Below are positions 45,830 through 55,709 of a stretch of DNA of 64,000 bases, piece by piece. The notes under the pieces were generated by a model, which was given only the letters and a program-made list of their open reading frames with translations, was not told the DNA's origin and did not search any database. Source of the DNA: a gamma proteobacterium NOR5-3 (lineage in GTDB: Bacteria; Pseudomonadota; Gammaproteobacteria; Pseudomonadales; Halieaceae); assembly GCA_000158155.1 (NCBI GenBank), contig DS999405.1, positions 978,258 to 1,042,257 of the forward strand, in the 5' to 3' direction. Both the position numbers and the translations under genes were made by a program. Position 1 is the first letter of the stretch. Every line of letters begins with the position of its first letter.

Positions 45830-46507
45830 TTACCGATGCAGCGAAATGAGTTGGCTTGCATCAGCTCTATCAGTGACGCAGCGATTCGCAGGAGCGTTCG
45901 GGTCAGCGTAGCCGAAAGAAAGACCAAACATTAATCGCTGACTCTGCGGTATGGACAATTCCTCGCGCACCGAATCGGACAGGAACGCCAATGCGGTCTG
46001 GGGGCAGCTGGCAAGACCCGCCGCTTCCAGAAGCAGCATTACCGATTGTGCAAACATGCCCAGATCGCAGGCCTCGCGCTCTGAAAAGCCCTCGGGAAGA
46101 AAAAAGAAGCCCACATGCGGTGCATCAAAGAACGTGAAATTTCGCATGAACGCCGCCTGACGGGCATCCTTGTCTTCCCGGGCTATGCCCATAGCGCCGT
46201 AAAGTGCCTGCGCGGAGGCGTACTGACGCTCCTTAAAAACATCGACGTACTTTCCGTCATAAGGAAAATCAAGCGTCATACGGCCGTTGGCAAAGTCGTC
46301 GGGCAGGCGCTGACGCAAACGCTCCAAGGCATCTCCCGAAGCGACGTGTAAAAACCAGGGCTGCGTGTTGCAGTTACTGGGCGCTCGCAGGCTGGGCGCA
46401 AGGAGGCCTCGTAGTTGCTCGTCAGACAATGACTTTGGCAAAAATGCGCGGCAGGAACGGCGGTTTTCAAGAATGTCACTTAGCGGGCGCAGGGATTCGG
46501 TCGTCAT
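45830..46507 (-). CDS. Nitroreductase-family FMN oxidoreductase
   Basis: A 225-residue nitroreductase: RRSCRAFLPKSLSDEQLRGLL and RAPSNCNTQPWFLHV (FMN phosphate and ring), SVMLLLEAAGLASCPQ (central helix) and a GLSFGYADPNAPAN C-terminus. ATG at 46507 begins MTTESLRPL; the frame four codons upstream starts only with TTG. Distinct from the short YdjA-like nitroreductase at 36463. Physiological substrate unknown. It is divergent from purK. Confidence 0.86.
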   Translation of the reverse strand: MTTESLRPLSDILENRRSCRAFLPKSLSDEQLRGLLAPSLRAPSNCNTQPWFLHVASGDALERLRQRLPDDFANGRMTLDFPYDGKYVDVFKERQYASAQALYGAMGIAREDKDARQAAFMRNFTFFDAPHVGFFFLPEGFSEREACDLGMFAQSVMLLLEAAGLASCPQTALAFLSDSVREELSIPQSQRLMFGLSFGYADPNAPANRCVTDRADASQLISLHR

Positions 46508-46678
46508 GGCATCTACCAAAGCTGTGGGGTGAGCGAGAATAGCGATTTGAACAAATCAACGCCAGTCGCCAACAGATCCCACAGCGACGCTGAAACACAG
46601 TAAAATGCGCGGCTTTTCCTGACTCGCGGCAGCCCGCACGGCGCGGGGCAGCACGTGAATGTATTGCAGCGTAAGGCT

Positions 46679-47866
46679 ATGACAGCAAAGACCTCAGACT
46701 CAAAAACTATACACAGTAAAACCATTGGCATCGTCGGCGACGGCCAGCTGGGTATGCTGCTATGCGAAGCAGCGCCTTCGCTGAATCTTGCAACGGTAAT
46801 GCTCACCAGCGACCGACACTGCGCGGCTGCTAAAAAAGCGTCGATCGCCATCGAAGGCGCCATGGATGATGCACATGCCGTGGCCGAGCTCATTGAACGC
46901 TGCGATGTGATTACCTACGAACGCGAAGATATCCCCGTAGCGACTATCGCGCAGCTCCGCGCGGCGGAGTCAGCGGGACTTGTAAGCTGCTTTCCACCCC
47001 TGGCGGCGATCGAGATTCTGCAGGATAAAGCCAAGCAAAAAAGATGGCTGGCAGAAAATAATCTCGCCACCCTGCCCTTCGTTATTTGTGATGGCGATCC
47101 CGCGCAACTGGCGCAGGCCGGCAAAACGCTGGGTTATCCCCTGGTGCAAAAAGCGCTTCGTGGAGGCTTTGACGGTCGCGGCGTGCAACTTCTTCGTGAC
47201 CCGGACAGCCTCAAAAAGTCCTGGCAGGGTACAACAATGCTGGAACAGTTTGCCGGGGACTTTCGGGAGATTGCGGTACTGGTGGTTCGAGGCCGGGACG
47301 GCAAAACAACGCACTTTGGCCCGGTAGATATGACGTTTGAAACAGACTACTCGGTGCTCGATACGGTGAGCGCGCCGGCAAAGGTGACAACAGAAATAGA
47401 AACCGCGGCGGTAGATCTCGCTTACCGCGCGGTGGACGCCCTGGACGGCGTCGGTGTTTTTGGCGTCGAAATGTTTCTGCTATCCACCCGGGAAGTCTTC
47501 ATTAACGAGATAGCACCGCGGGTCCACAACTCCGGACACTACAGCATTGAAGCCTGCGAAAGCTCGCAGTTCGAGCAACATCTGCGTGCGGTAGCCGGTA
47601 TGGAGCTGGGGGATAGCTCGCTGCAGCAACCCGCCGCGATGCGTAACATTTTGTGTACCCCGGCGCTTAAGCAGCAAAACATCCACAGAGAAGCAGGCAC
47701 GGAATGCGGTAGCGACGAAGCCACTATTCACTGGTACGGCAAAAGCCCTGCGCGCCTTATGCGTAAACTAGGCCACATTACCGCCCTGGCAAACTCAGCG
47801 ACGGACGCGCTATCCGTCACCCACGACAACTGGAACCGAATTCAAGAGGAGGCGCTTGAGCCATGA
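46679..47866 (+). CDS. purK: N5-carboxyaminoimidazole ribonucleotide synthase
   Basis: A 395-residue ATP-grasp enzyme making N5-CAIR from AIR, bicarbonate and ATP. IGIVGDGQLGMLLCEAAPSL is the PurK start, VQKALRGGFDGRGVQLL and TMLEQFAGDFREIAVLV the ATP-grasp, and FGVEMFLLSTREVFINEIAPRVHNSGHYSIEAC the metal/ATP site. A GTG at 46655 would add eight residues; neither start has a clear ribosome-binding site. It overlaps purE by 4 nt and is upstream of it, the reverse of the E. coli purEK order. Confidence 0.93.
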   Translation: MTAKTSDSKTIHSKTIGIVGDGQLGMLLCEAAPSLNLATVMLTSDRHCAAAKKASIAIEGAMDDAHAVAELIERCDVITYEREDIPVATIAQLRAAESAGLVSCFPPLAAIEILQDKAKQKRWLAENNLATLPFVICDGDPAQLAQAGKTLGYPLVQKALRGGFDGRGVQLLRDPDSLKKSWQGTTMLEQFAGDFREIAVLVVRGRDGKTTHFGPVDMTFETDYSVLDTVSAPAKVTTEIETAAVDLAYRAVDALDGVGVFGVEMFLLSTREVFINEIAPRVHNSGHYSIEACESSQFEQHLRAVAGMELGDSSLQQPAAMRNILCTPALKQQNIHREAGTECGSDEATIHWYGKSPARLMRKLGHITALANSATDALSVTHDNWNRIQEEALEP

Positions 47867-48336
47867 GCGTACGCGTAGGCATCATCATGGGCAGCGACTC
47901 GGATCTTCCGGTCATGCGTGCTGCAAAAGACATTCTGGATGAACTCCAGGTGGAGTGCGAAATGGAGATTGTCTCCGCGCATCGAACGCCGGATAAACTC
48001 TACAGCTACGCCCGGGAAGCCGAAGGCCGGGGCCTGCGCGTAATCATCGCCGGTGCCGGTGGTGCGGCCCATCTTCCGGGCATGGTCGCCTCACTATCCG
48101 TACTCCCGATCATTGGTGTACCTGTAGCCGCCACCAAACTGGCCGGTGAAGACAGCCTGCTATCCATCGTGCAGATGCCCGCCGGCGTACCTGTAGCCGC
48201 TGTAGCCATCGACAATGCCACTAACGCAGGCATTCTCGCGGCCCAGATGCTCGCCACATCCGATGACGCTTTACGCGAGCGTATCCGCCGTTACAAAGAC
48301 GGGCTGCGAGACAAGGTACTGGCCAAGCGCATTTGA
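47863..48336 (+). CDS. purE: N5-carboxyaminoimidazole ribonucleotide mutase
   Basis: A 157-residue class I PurE that converts N5-CAIR to [21 protein letters not shown] (ribonucleotide phosphate loop), [13 protein letters not shown] with the catalytic His and [13 protein letters not shown] are intact. AGAGGAGG precedes its ATG within the end of purK. Convergent with the TRIC gene, 12 nt apart. Confidence 0.95.
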   Translation: MSVRVGIIMGSDSDLPVMRAAKDILDELQVECEMEIVSAHRTPDKLYSYAREAEGRGLRVIIAGAGGAAHLPGMVASLSVLPIIGVPVAATKLAGEDSLLSIVQMPAGVPVAAVAIDNATNAGILAAQMLATSDDALRERIRRYKDGLRDKVLAKRI

Positions 48337-48348
48337 CGAAATGCCGAA

Positions 48349-48972
48349 TCAGTCACCCAGGCGCCGATAGCTTCGCAAACGCCACCCCGCCGCAATAGCG
48401 CCGGCGCGCAGAATAAAGGCTGGCACCATCGCAATTAACAGCGCGTTACTGGGTGACAGTAATGCGCTGGACACCAGGGCAACATAAGTTCCCGCGCCTA
48501 CCAGAGCAGCGGTCACGTAGATCTCCACACCGAGCAATACCGACTCCCGGCCAAGCAGCGTATCGCGGATCAGGCCACCAAAACTGGCAGACATCACGCC
48601 CATTACAATGGCAACAACCCAGGGAGCGTCGTATTGCAACGCTTTGGCGCAACCGAGCACCGAAAACAGCGCAAGACCCATGGCATCGGCCCACAGCAAC
48701 AACGTGCGCCGGGCAGACAGCATAGGGGCGATGTACCAGGTCAGCGCCGAAACCGTGATGCACATCCACAGATAGCGCACATCGCTGATCCAGAACACTG
48801 GCAACTGCAGCAACAAATCTCGCAGCGTTCCGCCGCCCACGCCGGTAATGGTTCCAAACAGTACGAACCCGAGAATATCCAGGCGCTTCTCGGCCGCTGC
48901 CAACGCGCCGGACGCGGCAAACACGCCCACTGCTAACAGATCGCAGTAGGCGATAATCCCGGCGAGGTTCAT
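48349..48972 (-). CDS. TRIC-type cation channel (UPF0126/YicG-like)
   Basis: A 207-residue inner-membrane protein of seven hydrophobic helices formed by two Gly-rich triple-helix repeats: GFVLFGTITGVGGGTLRDLLLQLP and APWVVAIVMGVMSASFGGLIRDTLLG, each with a GG-x-x-RD turn. These repeats define the bacterial homologues of trimeric intracellular cation channels. It lies 42 nt downstream of ilvD on the same strand. Confidence 0.88.
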   Translation of the reverse strand: MNLAGIIAYCDLLAVGVFAASGALAAAEKRLDILGFVLFGTITGVGGGTLRDLLLQLPVFWISDVRYLWMCITVSALTWYIAPMLSARRTLLLWADAMGLALFSVLGCAKALQYDAPWVVAIVMGVMSASFGGLIRDTLLGRESVLLGVEIYVTAALVGAGTYVALVSSALLSPSNALLIAMVPAFILRAGAIAAGWRLRSYRRLGD

Positions 48973-49014
48973 TGCAGGAGCGTCGCGGGGCCCGGCAAAC
49001 TTCCAGCCGACCTT

Positions 49015-50700
49015 TTACTCTTCATAAAGATCAAGAACAGCACCGCGACTCGCACTGGCTGCGTTCTTTGCGAACTTGGCGAGCACGCCGCGTGTGTAAC
49101 GAGGCGCTGGCTGAGTCCAATGACTGCGGCGCCGTGCGATTTCTGCATCATCAACGTTGAGTTGGAGCGTCAGGGTATGCGCATCAATAGTGATGGAGTC
49201 TCCCTCTTCTACCAGACCAATCAAGCCGCCGGCATAGGCTTCCGGTGCTACATGCCCGACCACCATGCCCCAGGTGCCCCCGGAAAAACGCCCGTCGGTG
49301 ATAAGCCCTACGGACTCCCCCAGCCCCTGGCCCACCAGCGCACCCGTGGGCGCCAGCATCTCCGGCATACCCGGTCCGCCCTTGGGACCCAGGTAACGCA
49401 GAACAACCACATCACCGGCTTCTACTTTGTTGGCCAAAATAGCATCCAGGGCAGACTGCTCGTCATCAAAGACCTTGGCCGGCCCGGTGATAGCGGGATT
49501 CTTCAGGCCCGTGATTTTGGCCACAGCGCCCTCTTCTGCCAGGTTGCCGCGCAGAATTGCCAGATGACCCTTGGCGTACATGGGATTATCCAGCGTACGA
49601 ATCACCGACTGATCCGCTGCCGGCGTGGCGGACACATCAGCCAGTAACTCCGCAATGGTCTTGCCCGTCACGGTCATGCAATCGCCGTGGAGCAGGCCGC
49701 CGTCCAGGAGAATCTTCATGACCTGCGGAATTCCCCCCGCACGATGCAAATCGATGGCAAGGTATTGGCCGCTGGGCTTAAGGTCGCATATCACCGGCAC
49801 GCGCTGGCGAATACGTTCAAAGTCATCAATGCTCCAGTCGATCTCTGCCGCGTGGGCAATCGCCAGGAAGTGCAGCACGGCGTTGGTAGAACCACCCGTG
49901 GCCATGATTACCGAAACCGCATTCTCAAGGGACTCCCGGGTAACAATGTCCCGGGGCTTGATGTCCTGACGAATCGCCTCTACCAGGGCCAATGCGCTTT
50001 GTTTTGCAGACTCTTTGATCTCGGACTCCACGTTGGCCATGGTCGAGGAATACGGCAGACTCATGCCCAGCGCTTCGAAGGCAGAGCTCATGGTGTTAGC
50101 GGTGTACATACCCCCGCAGGATCCGGTACCCGGTATCGCATTGCGCTCAATGGCCAACAGGTCCTCGTCTTTGATTCGCCCGGCCGCATGCTCTCCCACT
50201 GCCTCAAACACGCTCACAATGTTCAGATCCTGACCGTTGTGACGACCAGGAAGAATGGTCCCGCCGTAGACAAAAATCGATGGAACATTGGCGCGGAGCA
50301 TACCCATCATGCCGCCAGGCATATTCTTGTCACAACCGCCGATCACCAGTACGCCATCCATCCACTGGCCACCCACACAGGTCTCGATGCAGTCCGCAAT
50401 CACCTCTCTGGATACCAGCGAGTACTTCATGCCCTCGGTACCCATGGACATGCCGTCGGAAATCGTGGGCGTACCAAAAATCTGTGGGTTCGCTCCGGCC
50501 TCTCTAAGACCCTCCTGGGCCGCATCCGCCAAGGGCTGCAAGCCAGCATTACAGGGCGTAATCGTAGAATGCGAATTGGCAATACCCACCATAGGTTTAT
50601 TAAAATCCGCCGCCTCATAACCCATGCCGTAATACATAGAGCGGTTGGGCGCACGTTGCACGCCTTCGGTGATGTTTTTGGATCGACGGTTAAGCGCCAT
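49015..50700 (-). CDS. ilvD: Dihydroxy-acid dehydratase
   Basis: A 561-residue Fe-S dehydratase for branched-chain amino acid (and pantothenate precursor) synthesis. Cluster cysteines are Cys50 (TITPCNAGL), Cys123 ([13 protein letters not shown]) and Cys195 ([14 protein letters not shown]), the [2Fe-2S] pattern; [21 protein letters not shown] closes the domain. ATG at 50700 ([13 protein letters not shown]) is chosen over an in-frame TTG at 50754. It is divergent from the ThDP enzyme gene at 50824; a shared control region of about 120 nt lies between them. Confidence 0.95.
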   Translation of the reverse strand: MALNRRSKNITEGVQRAPNRSMYYGMGYEAADFNKPMVGIANSHSTITPCNAGLQPLADAAQEGLREAGANPQIFGTPTISDGMSMGTEGMKYSLVSREVIADCIETCVGGQWMDGVLVIGGCDKNMPGGMMGMLRANVPSIFVYGGTILPGRHNGQDLNIVSVFEAVGEHAAGRIKDEDLLAIERNAIPGTGSCGGMYTANTMSSAFEALGMSLPYSSTMANVESEIKESAKQSALALVEAIRQDIKPRDIVTRESLENAVSVIMATGGSTNAVLHFLAIAHAAEIDWSIDDFERIRQRVPVICDLKPSGQYLAIDLHRAGGIPQVMKILLDGGLLHGDCMTVTGKTIAELLADVSATPAADQSVIRTLDNPMYAKGHLAILRGNLAEEGAVAKITGLKNPAITGPAKVFDDEQSALDAILANKVEAGDVVVLRYLGPKGGPGMPEMLAPTGALVGQGLGESVGLITDGRFSGGTWGMVVGHVAPEAYAGGLIGLVEEGDSITIDAHTLTLQLNVDDAEIARRRSHWTQPAPRYTRGVLAKFAKNAASASRGAVLDLYEE

Positions 50701-50823
50701 AGACAGGGTCTCTGATAGTGGGGAACGCGGAGCTGCGATTTTAGGTGACTGCAACGTTTAGGACAAACATTAAGAGGGTGTTATCGCCTATGATGCACCC
50801 TGATAAATTTGGGAGACAAGATT

Positions 50824-52368
50824 GTGAACGGTGCCGAAGCTCTACTTCAAACCCTCGTTGCCAGCGGTGTAGATATCTGTTTTGCCAATCCCGGGACCTC
50901 GGAGATGCAACTGGTATCCGCTATCGGCCAAACCGATGAAATGCGTCCGGTGCTGTGCCTGTTCGAAGGCGTGGTCTCCGGTGCTGCCGATGGCTATGCG
51001 CGCATGGCTGACAAGCCTGCTGCAACACTTTTACACCTGGGATCGGGCTTTTCGAACAGTCTGGCCAATATGCACAACGCCCGACGAGCGGGCTCTCCCG
51101 TGGTCAACATCGTTGGCGATCACGCAAGCTATCACCTGCAGTTCGATGCGCCGCTTACCTCAGATCTACCGGGCATTGCTCGTTGGGGCTCACACTGGAC
51201 CGAGGTCGCAAACTCCCCGGAAGAACTGTCCGCCGGTGGGGCACGTGCCGTGCAAGCGTCACTGCGCGGTAACGGGCAAATCGCCACGCTCATCGCGCCG
51301 GCCAATCATGCCTGGGATGCCGCCAGCGAGGCCGCCGCCGCACTACCCAGGCCCGAGCCGTTACTGGTGCGGGAAGATCGCATAGCGCGCATTGCACAGG
51401 CAATTAGTAGCGAGAAAAAAACCTGCCTGATGTTGGGCGGAAAGGCACTTCGCCAGGAGAACCTGGCCAAGCTTGGCGCTGTCGCCGAAGCACACAACGT
51501 CACGCTGATGTGTGGCACCTTCCCCACGCGCTTTCAGCGCGGCGCCGGGCGCGCGCCGGTGCAACGGCTACCTTATTTTGCCGAACAAGCGGCAGAGGCT
51601 CTGGAACCCTTTGAGCAACTGATTCTTTTAGGCGTAGCTGCACCGGTGAGCTTTTTTGCCTACCCGGAAAAAGAAAGCTGGCTGACACCAGAGCATTGCG
51701 AACTGCTCACCCTCGCCGAACCGGGTGAAGATGCAGACACCACTGTCGACGGCCTGGTAAGGGCGCTGGGTATCAGCAAGCACGCTGAAACCGTGCACCA
51801 ACGCAAGATACACGAGGTCACTGACGAGAGCCTCAACCCGTTAACTATTGGCCAGATCATGAGCAATGAAATGCCGGAAGATGCCATTGTTTCGGACGAA
51901 GGGGCGACCTGTGGTCTGGCTATGTTTCTGAGTACCGAACAGGCCCCCGCCCACGATTGGCTGACGCTCACCGGCGGCGCTATCGGCCAGGGCTTACCCG
52001 TGGCACTGGGCGCGGCACTGGCCTGCCCCGATCGCAAGGTCATAGCCCTGCAAGCTGACGGATCGGCTATGTATACGATTCAGTCGCTATGGAGTATGGC
52101 CCGGGAGAACGCCGACGTTACCGTGATCCTGTTAAACAACAAGAGTTACGCTATTTTGAACATTGAGCTGGCGCGAGTCGGTGCCGGAGAGCCCAATGCA
52201 AAGACGTTGTCGATGCTCGACCTTTCCAACCCGGATATGGACTTTTCCAGCATCGCCACGGGACTGGGCATTCGGGCAACCCAGGCACGCAGCAGCAGCG
52301 AATTTCAGACGCAGTTTACCGAGGCCATGAACACGCCGGGCCCCTGCCTTATCGAGGCTATCCTGTAG
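50824..52368 (+). CDS. ThDP-dependent enzyme related to acetolactate synthase large subunit
   Basis: A 514-residue thiamine-diphosphate enzyme. GTG at 50824 is chosen because GGGAG stands 8 nt upstream. Glu48 (CLFEGVVSGAADGYA) is the cofactor-activating Glu; LTGGAIGQGLPVALGAALACP and ADGSAMYTIQSLWSMARENADVTVILLNN carry the ThDP/Mg motif. It is shorter than IlvB and lacks a regulatory-subunit gene beside it, so it may be a decarboxylase or carboligase of the benzoylformate-decarboxylase/SACPA type rather than the valine-pathway enzyme, despite facing ilvD. The SDR gene follows 43 nt later. Confidence 0.82.
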   Translation: MNGAEALLQTLVASGVDICFANPGTSEMQLVSAIGQTDEMRPVLCLFEGVVSGAADGYARMADKPAATLLHLGSGFSNSLANMHNARRAGSPVVNIVGDHASYHLQFDAPLTSDLPGIARWGSHWTEVANSPEELSAGGARAVQASLRGNGQIATLIAPANHAWDAASEAAAALPRPEPLLVREDRIARIAQAISSEKKTCLMLGGKALRQENLAKLGAVAEAHNVTLMCGTFPTRFQRGAGRAPVQRLPYFAEQAAEALEPFEQLILLGVAAPVSFFAYPEKESWLTPEHCELLTLAEPGEDADTTVDGLVRALGISKHAETVHQRKIHEVTDESLNPLTIGQIMSNEMPEDAIVSDEGATCGLAMFLSTEQAPAHDWLTLTGGAIGQGLPVALGAALACPDRKVIALQADGSAMYTIQSLWSMARENADVTVILLNNKSYAILNIELARVGAGEPNAKTLSMLDLSNPDMDFSSIATGLGIRATQARSSSEFQTQFTEAMNTPGPCLIEAIL

Positions 52369-52411
52369 CAGTGCGTAAAGCGCTAAACACCGAGTAAAAG
52401 AGAGAAATCGC

Positions 52412-53245
52412 ATGTCGACTATTGTGATCACAGGTGCCACCGCAGGGATTGGTCGCGCTGCGGCCATACTGCTGGCCAGCAAAAAGCATCAGGTTTTTGC
52501 GACCGGTCGAGACCAGGCTGCCCTGGCCGAGCTCGATGCTGGCTATGAAAACATCACCGCACTGGAGATGGATGTAACCGACAGCGAGTCGGTAAGCCTT
52601 GCGGTGGCGAAACTGTTTGACGCCCTGCATGGACAGGCACCCGACGTACTGGTGAACAACGCCGGCTATGCGGTAGTTGGCCCCCTGGAAACGGTCTCGA
52701 ATGAAGACTGGGAACAGCAGTTTCACACCAACGTGTTGGGTCTGGTGCGCGTGACCAAGGCCTTTGTGCCGGCCATGCGCGAGCGACGGCGCGGACGAAT
52801 CATCAACGTGTCATCGGTGGCCGGCAAAGTCACCATGCCGTTTTTTGGGCCCTACAACTCCACCAAGCACGCCGTAGAATCCATCTCAGATTCGCTCAGG
52901 CATGAGCTTCGACCCCATGGTGTCGAGGTGGTCGTTATTGAACCAGGCGCGGTAAAGACGCGCTTTGGATCCCTGGAACAACGGCAGATAGAGCACTGGA
53001 TCGAACACGCTCCCGCCTACGGGGAGCAATTGCGCACGCTTCAGGCCTTTCATCACGATTTACACAGTAAAGGCGCCGACCCCATTACGGTGGCCGGAAG
53101 CATCGTCGACGCCTGTGAACGCCACAACCCGACGCCGCGACGCGTCGTGCCCTTTTTGCCCGGCAGCGCATTCATCGCCATTAAAGCTCTTCTGCCAACC
53201 CGGGTATCGGATTGGATTGTGCAAAAGCTGACCGGCCTGCCTTGA
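52412..53245 (+). CDS. Short-chain dehydrogenase/reductase
   Basis: A 277-residue SDR with TGATAGIGRAAA at the nucleotide site (an Arg in ATGRDQAAL after beta-2 suggests NADP(H)), NNAGYA, the catalytic Ser in INVSSVAGKVT and YNSTK. The C-terminal extension (RRVVPFLPGSAFIAIKALLPTRVSDWIVQKL) looks membrane-associated, as in retinol/steroid-type SDRs. Possibly co-transcribed with the ThDP enzyme. Substrate unknown. Confidence 0.86.
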   Translation: MSTIVITGATAGIGRAAAILLASKKHQVFATGRDQAALAELDAGYENITALEMDVTDSESVSLAVAKLFDALHGQAPDVLVNNAGYAVVGPLETVSNEDWEQQFHTNVLGLVRVTKAFVPAMRERRRGRIINVSSVAGKVTMPFFGPYNSTKHAVESISDSLRHELRPHGVEVVVIEPGAVKTRFGSLEQRQIEHWIEHAPAYGEQLRTLQAFHHDLHSKGADPITVAGSIVDACERHNPTPRRVVPFLPGSAFIAIKALLPTRVSDWIVQKLTGLP

Positions 53246-53255
53246 TTAAACAGCC

Positions 53256-54488
53256 TTACAGGTGTAACTGGAGCACTAGCCACGCCTTTGTGGTGTCGGG
53301 ATAACGATCCGGCGCATCGGTGTCAAACACGGCAGCCTTTGCTGTCGCTGTGAACCACTCATTAATCACCCACTGCGCCTGCAGGTCGATTTCAGTACCT
53401 AAGCTCCCCCTGGAGGACTCCGCGCTAAAGTCATGGTAGCGGGCTGTGAGGGCCAAAGGTCCCAGTTTTCCGTCAAGCGACACCCAGGCATCCTTTATCC
53501 CGTCACCCGGTGTGGAGAGAAACTTATCAGCCCAACCCTGGTGTTTATGGCCGTTCGCCAAAGGCGTTGCAAAGCCTACCCCGTTGTCCGCAGCGAGTAC
53601 TTCGTAGGCCACATTGAGCCGTAGGCTACCCAGCGGTGCCGCCATTTCCACCAGGTAATACGGGGCTCGATAGACAAGTTCGCTGTCTCCCGCGTTCTCC
53701 TGTGTGGCCAGGCGAGCCAGCACCTCCACACCCGAGAACTCTCCGCTGTAGGCAATACCGAAAGTATTACTGGAGTTATTGACGGTCTTTGCTGCGCTAA
53801 AGTCACTCTGCCCCTGGACATCCAGCAAATAGGCAAAGCCGGCTAACGTGTGGCCTCCCTCCAGCTCATAACTCATGCGCAGGAACGCGCTGTCTCCATA
53901 CCAGTCGGCCGGGTTACTCCCGTCGACAGGGCCAAACACACGATTGATCTGTGTCACGTAGCTCGCGTCTATGACAAGATCAGACGCTGCGTTCCACTGT
54001 AATCGAGCCGCGTCATAGGTTTGCTCATTCTGTCGCCAGGGCTTGACGCCTACAAAGCGACCGCCATCGAGAAGAATGCGCTGCCGCCCGAGCGTGGCAT
54101 CAAGATCGTCGTTGGAATAGCGAAACCATGCCTCGTTAACCTCTGTGCCTTCTGGGTCGGCGATGGTTGGGTACTGGATCTTGCCGTTTTCCGTGGAGTT
54201 GTAGTCTTCGACACCCATACTGCGAATGTCATCAATCTCGAAATGCGCCGATACTCCTCCCACCCTCCCGGAGCTCAGGGACAATCGTGTTCGCAGCAGT
54301 GAAGCCTTCGCCGCTTCATCAAAACCCTCCTCGTCTACGGTTTCGTAGCGATAACGCAGGTCCAGGGCAATCGACCCTTCGCTAAGGAACGACTCGCCCA
54401 CACCGCCATCGCCGCGGGCAGCACCGGCAAGAAACCCCAGAGCAATTGCATAGCAACGTAAACTGAGACGTGGGGCAGCGAGCGTCAT
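53256..54488 (-). CDS. Outer-membrane porin (alginate-export-like)
   Basis: A 410-residue barrel protein. ATG at 54488 overlaps the TGA of the upstream hydrolase and starts a signal peptide (residues 1-26, ending ARGD). Early mature sequence SIALDLRYRYETVDEEGF and the later LGRQRILLDGGRFVGVKPWRQNEQTYDAARL match the alginate-export/OprE-like family. The C-terminus AWLVLQLHL ends in a hydrophobic residue. It probably lets a small solute handled by the partner hydrolase cross the outer membrane. Confidence 0.78.
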   Translation of the reverse strand: MTLAAPRLSLRCYAIALGFLAGAARGDGGVGESFLSEGSIALDLRYRYETVDEEGFDEAAKASLLRTRLSLSSGRVGGVSAHFEIDDIRSMGVEDYNSTENGKIQYPTIADPEGTEVNEAWFRYSNDDLDATLGRQRILLDGGRFVGVKPWRQNEQTYDAARLQWNAASDLVIDASYVTQINRVFGPVDGSNPADWYGDSAFLRMSYELEGGHTLAGFAYLLDVQGQSDFSAAKTVNNSSNTFGIAYSGEFSGVEVLARLATQENAGDSELVYRAPYYLVEMAAPLGSLRLNVAYEVLAADNGVGFATPLANGHKHQGWADKFLSTPGDGIKDAWVSLDGKLGPLALTARYHDFSAESSRGSLGTEIDLQAQWVINEWFTATAKAAVFDTDAPDRYPDTTKAWLVLQLHL

Positions 54489-55459
54489 GAACTCGCTGGC
54501 TGTGCTTCCCACTGCGCCAGAATCGTCCGCAGTACACTGACAAACGCGATAGGTTCGTCCAGCATCAGATGGTGACGGGCGCCGGGAATACCCACGATGG
54601 GCGTATCCGTAGCCCCACATTCGTGGATGTACTGCGCCGAATCATCATCAAACAGCAGGCTATCCTGACCGTACACAATGGCTTTGCGCCCGGGTGTCCC
54701 GGCAATAATCTCGCCCTGACGAAACATACGATCCCGGTGACCGAAATCGCTTTGAAAAACGCTGGTATCAAATTTCCAGGTCCAACCGCCCTCCACCTGC
54801 TTCAGCGAGTGATAGGCCATGTAGTCAAACAGACTGGGAACGGTGACGGGCTGGGGTGGCGAGAGTACAAACCGCCCCTTGGCCGATTCATAGTCCGGAT
54901 ACACACGATTGGGACGACTCGGATCAGAGCGCAGCGGCTTCTCAGAGCCGAAGTAGGCTTCCAGGCGCTCGGGACGTAAAACCATCAGGTCGCAGATAAT
55001 CAAACCGCCAAACAGTGCGTGCTTGTCCTGCATCGCTGTAAGCGCTACGTGGCCTCCATAGGAGTGTGCTATGACAATAGGCTTTACCGCATGATCAAAG
55101 AGCCCTGTAGCACGGGCCACGTCCTCTACTTCTGCTGCACGCACGGCATCGGTGTAATGCTCGCGAACCCCCGAATCCCCCATACCCGACAGATCAAACG
55201 CCACCACGTGGTAGTGCTGTGCCAGAAATGGCGCAATGAAACCAAAACAGCGGGCGTGGGCCAAAAAGCCATGCATTAACAGAAGACCCGGGTTCTTGGG
55301 ATTACCCCAACGAAAATAGTGAATGTCGCAATCACCCGACGTTACCCAGCCCTCTTCGCGCGGCACTTGCAGGGCACTCTCCAACCATTCGGGGACATTC
55401 ACCGCATCAGGCGCCAGCTCGCTCGCAAGATCAGGTATTGCAGTTACCTCAGTGTTCAT
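54485..55459 (-). CDS. Alpha/beta hydrolase
   Basis: A 324-residue cytoplasmic alpha/beta hydrolase. LLLMHGFLAHARCFGFIAPFL (oxyanion region), FDLSGMGDSG, nucleophile elbow AHSYGGHVA and terminal His region IPGARHHLMLDEP are present. Overlaps the porin gene by 4 nt. It faces the ornithine-cyclodeaminase-like gene across about 250 nt that contain no gene. Substrate unknown. Confidence 0.85.
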   Translation of the reverse strand: MNTEVTAIPDLASELAPDAVNVPEWLESALQVPREEGWVTSGDCDIHYFRWGNPKNPGLLLMHGFLAHARCFGFIAPFLAQHYHVVAFDLSGMGDSGVREHYTDAVRAAEVEDVARATGLFDHAVKPIVIAHSYGGHVALTAMQDKHALFGGLIICDLMVLRPERLEAYFGSEKPLRSDPSRPNRVYPDYESAKGRFVLSPPQPVTVPSLFDYMAYHSLKQVEGGWTWKFDTSVFQSDFGHRDRMFRQGEIIAGTPGRKAIVYGQDSLLFDDDSAQYIHECGATDTPIVGIPGARHHLMLDEPIAFVSVLRTILAQWEAQPASS

Positions 55460-55709
55460 ACCACTCCATTAATGCCCGAAGGCAGTCCTCAGGGTCAAAA
55501 TAAAATCGGGATTCTCATTGTCGCGAATTACGGCGCCGCTAGCTTAGGGGAAGGGGTCGCAATTGTGAAATTTATGTGCCGCGTCGTAGCAACTATCCCT
55601 GCCCCGGCTGGCATTGGACCGGCGGGGCACGACAGCATGGATGCCGCGATGGATAGCAAGGTAAACTTCATGTCATGGATTTTTGCTACGTGTTACCAAG
55701 GACGCCATC

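Noticed and set aside
49687..50715. 342-codon plus-strand ORF opposite ilvD
   Set aside because: ilvD has all Fe-S cysteines and family motifs; the opposite frame is His/Arg-rich antisense without domains.
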